Both the position numbers and the translations under genes were made by a program. This document shows positions 6,394 to 8,090 of a stretch of 8,090 nucleotides of DNA, in pieces. The stretch comes from Perlabentimonas sp964554585 (GTDB lineage: Bacteria > Bacteroidota > Bacteroidia > Bacteroidales > Tenuifilaceae). The DNA lies in contig CAZKPD010000111.1 in the NCBI GenBank assembly GCA_964554585.1, positions 1 through 8,090 on the forward strand, written 5' to 3'. The number at the start of each line of letters is the position of its first letter. Position 1 is the stretch's first letter. The notes under the pieces are model-generated. The model was not told the DNA's origin, made no database searches, and saw nothing but the letters and a program-made list of their open reading frames with translations.

Positions 6394-8022
6394 TTATCTT
6401 AAAACTAGATCGTCCATCCAAATTCCTTGTGTACCGGCCTGTCCAACAAATTCATACAATAGTTCGGTATTTTTATATACTCGTCCAATATACGAACTGC
6501 TCTGGCCGGGAGCGGCAAACGAGCTGGTTATAGTATAAATGTCATTGCCCCATACTTTGACTGCACTAGCAACTGAATTCATGTTCCCTTCAGGAATAAG
6601 AACAATTTTCTCTCCGTTTTTCACATACATGGCTTGTCGCGTCCAACCTGCACCTCCGGTGGAACCCGACAAGTATACATTGTCTTGATGATCCACATCT
6701 AAACCGAAAATCATATCGTCCCCATCAACAACGTTGAATCGATGGGCTGTTCCATCAACCCACCAAAAGCCTTCATATTGATAGGTTGACATGTTTGTGG
6801 AGTAACCCGAAATGAACAACTTGCCATTCGCATGCATTATGCCGGTTACTCCGCCCCAGCTATCGCCAGTTTCAAATACACCACTAATGTTTGTTCTAAC
6901 CCCATTTTTCCAATACCCATGGGCACCGTCCATGTTCCCAAGTATGTATAAATCTTTCCCTTCTTTCCACATGGAGCTAGTCATAGCAAAACCTAAGTGA
7001 TTGGAGAGTTCCGTGGTTTCGTTATTTTTCAGGAGTAACGCCATGGTTGTTTTTGTTTGATCTTCGGGTTTCCAATAGATAGGGCCATGGTAATAAGCTA
7101 CGTAAACGTCATTGCCATCCACCCAAATTCCGGTTGCAGAACTATTTTCTGTTGAGCCAATTTTATTGGTGATGTCAATATAGGTATTGTTTTTTATCAG
7201 AATAGCCTGGCTGGCTCCGGCTCCTGCCCAACGACCAACAGCATAAATATCATCGCCTTGGATAAACATTTTGTTTGGGGCAAAGCTGCCTCCGGAAAGT
7301 AGGGTGTGTTTTTCGCCATTTTTCCAGTACACTACATCTGCACCAGCCGTTGTGGATGCTGCTATATACTCATGTCCCATTGCATAAATTTCAAGACCCA
7401 GCTGTTCGGCATTAATGGTTATGCTTTCGGCCACACCCGCAGTAATTGTAATAGAGGCATTACGAGCGGTGAACTCTGTGTTAAGTATTGCATTTACGAA
7501 GAAACCTGTATTATCTGTTTTTCTTACAATTGTAATCCACTCCTCATCGGCATCAACCGCCCATTCCTCTTGATTGGTAGTTACGGTAAACTCATAGGTT
7601 TGTACAGCCCCTGCTGTAAAGCTGATTTTGCTGATATCGGGGGTTACAGTTAAGGACGGTGTATTACCATCTTGTGTAACCGTAATGGTAATGGGATCTG
7701 CATTGCCTGCAGTTATGGTTAAGGTAGCAGGTTCTACAGCATCAGGATTGTTGTTGTCAGGAGCAGATAGGATAAAACCATTGGTGTCTGTACTCCTTTC
7801 TACGGTAAACCACTCTCCGGTAATGCTATAGTTCCACGATTCTTGGTTTGTCTTCACCTCAAATTCATATGGAGTTGTGTTTAGCGCAGGGAAATGAACC
7901 TCTGTCAACGAGGGGTCAAGGGATAGGGTGGGCTTTTCAGGATCATCCTTTTTACATCCTTGAAGGATTAGAGCAAACAAAGACAAAAGTAAAAGCGTTC
8001 TTGCAAAAAGTTTGTTTTTCAT
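6394..8022 (-). CDS. Lipoprotein with two BACON domains and a seven-repeat propeller-like region
   Basis: 542 residues. The N terminus is a lipoprotein signal: MKNK, a hydrophobic core (about 6-20) and lipobox LQGC with C23 as the lipidated residue. CKKDD follows; a lysine and acidic residues just after the cysteine resemble the Bacteroidota export signal for surface display. Two BACON-type immunoglobulin-like domains follow at about 32-118 and 123-208. They share TNQE-W, EW-T, R-TD--GF and TITAG-A--ITI, indicating internal duplication. Residues 209-542 hold seven degenerate repeats, each with a D/N-[IVL]Y-x-x-G core and often a YWKNG or KNG turn. Cores start near 212, 258, 305, 357, 400, 448 and 494. 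The C-terminal GIWMDD lacks its partner strand, while the first repeat lacks its leading strand, as in a circularly closed beta-propeller. No catalytic motif was recognised. BACON domains in this phylum often accompany glycan- or mucin-related surface proteins, but no polysaccharide utilisation genes are adjacent, so the ligand is unknown. Monocistronic. Confidence 0.88.
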   Translation of the reverse strand: MKNKLFARTLLLLSLFALILQGCKKDDPEKPTLSLDPSLTEVHFPALNTTPYEFEVKTNQESWNYSITGEWFTVERSTDTNGFILSAPDNNNPDAVEPATLTITAGNADPITITVTQDGNTPSLTVTPDISKISFTAGAVQTYEFTVTTNQEEWAVDADEEWITIVRKTDNTGFFVNAILNTEFTARNASITITAGVAESITINAEQLGLEIYAMGHEYIAASTTAGADVVYWKNGEKHTLLSGGSFAPNKMFIQGDDIYAVGRWAGAGASQAILIKNNTYIDITNKIGSTENSSATGIWVDGNDVYVAYYHGPIYWKPEDQTKTTMALLLKNNETTELSNHLGFAMTSSMWKEGKDLYILGNMDGAHGYWKNGVRTNISGVFETGDSWGGVTGIMHANGKLFISGYSTNMSTYQYEGFWWVDGTAHRFNVVDGDDMIFGLDVDHQDNVYLSGSTGGAGWTRQAMYVKNGEKIVLIPEGNMNSVASAVKVWGNDIYTITSSFAAPGQSSSYIGRVYKNTELLYEFVGQAGTQGIWMDDLVLR

Positions 8023-8038
8023 AATAGTAAGGTTGTAA

Positions 8039-8049
8039 GATTAGTAATC
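8039..8049. repeat. Short inverted repeat in the lipoprotein leader
   Basis: GATTA-G-TAATC is a perfect 5+1+5 inverted repeat between the -7 box and the start codon of the lipoprotein gene. It might be an operator half-site pair or a weak leader hairpin, or chance. Confidence 0.25.
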
Positions 8050-8065
8050 GAATTGCTTAATGATG

Positions 8066-8073
8066 CAAACCTA
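8066..8073 (-). promoter_or_regulatory. Bacteroidota -7 box of the BACON lipoprotein gene
   Basis: The minus strand reads TAGGTTTG, a full match to TAnnTTTG. The predicted RNA start near 8061 gives a leader of about 38 bases. The -33 element would lie at or beyond the right edge of the window and cannot be assessed. Confidence 0.55.
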
Positions 8074-8090
8074 TTGCAATTACTTTTCTT

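Noticed and set aside
7306..7653. 115-codon plus-strand frame opposite the BACON region
   Set aside because: Antisense to the lipoprotein gene, Cys-rich low-logic translation with no family features; a consequence of codon bias in the real gene.
1..8090. CRISPR arrays, tRNA or rRNA genes, insertion sequences, attachment sites
   Set aside because: No regularly spaced direct repeats, no tRNA cloverleaf, no transposase or integrase frames and no terminal inverted repeats were seen on either strand.

Overview
The window looks like chromosomal DNA from a member of the Bacteroidota, probably class Bacteroidia. Four of the five visible gene starts or promoter regions on the minus strand carry a perfect match to the Bacteroidota sigma -7 box TAnnTTTG. 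Start codons sit behind AT-rich leaders with no Shine-Dalgarno sequence. One gene is a BACON-domain lipoprotein typical of this phylum. Base composition is moderate (roughly mid-40s % GC by eye) and even across the window. I saw no phage, insertion sequence, CRISPR, tRNA or rRNA.

Layout. A hairpin terminator at the left edge (12-42) closes elbB (minus, DJ-1/PfpI-like glyoxalase family) and possibly an unseen plus-strand gene to the left. Next comes a large minus-strand penicillin-acylase-family Ntn-hydrolase with its own terminator (791-830). A 160-base divergent spacer separates it from thpR (plus, RNA 2',3'-cyclic phosphodiesterase). thpR runs tail to tail, with zero spacing, into a minus-strand LptF/LptG-family permease, which lies in an ATGA-overlap operon behind tgt (tRNA-guanine transglycosylase). 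The right part is a single-gene unit: a 542-residue surface-type lipoprotein with two BACON domains followed by a seven-repeat region that resembles a beta-propeller. It ends in (AGGTT)4 and a strong hairpin/U-tract terminator.

Function. These are mostly housekeeping or envelope genes with no single shared pathway: tRNA queuosine modification (tgt), LPS transport to the outer membrane (LptF/G-like), RNA end chemistry (thpR), a periplasmic amide hydrolase, a glyoxalase-like enzyme, and an outer-membrane lipoprotein probably involved in binding. All gaps between genes are shorter than 300 bases and are filled by promoters and terminators.

I found no convincing new multi-gene system. The points most worth a second look are the Tgt that lacks all three zinc-ligand cysteines, the BACON/propeller lipoprotein with its repeat geometry and 3' pentamer repeat, and the convergent stop codons that touch without a terminator.
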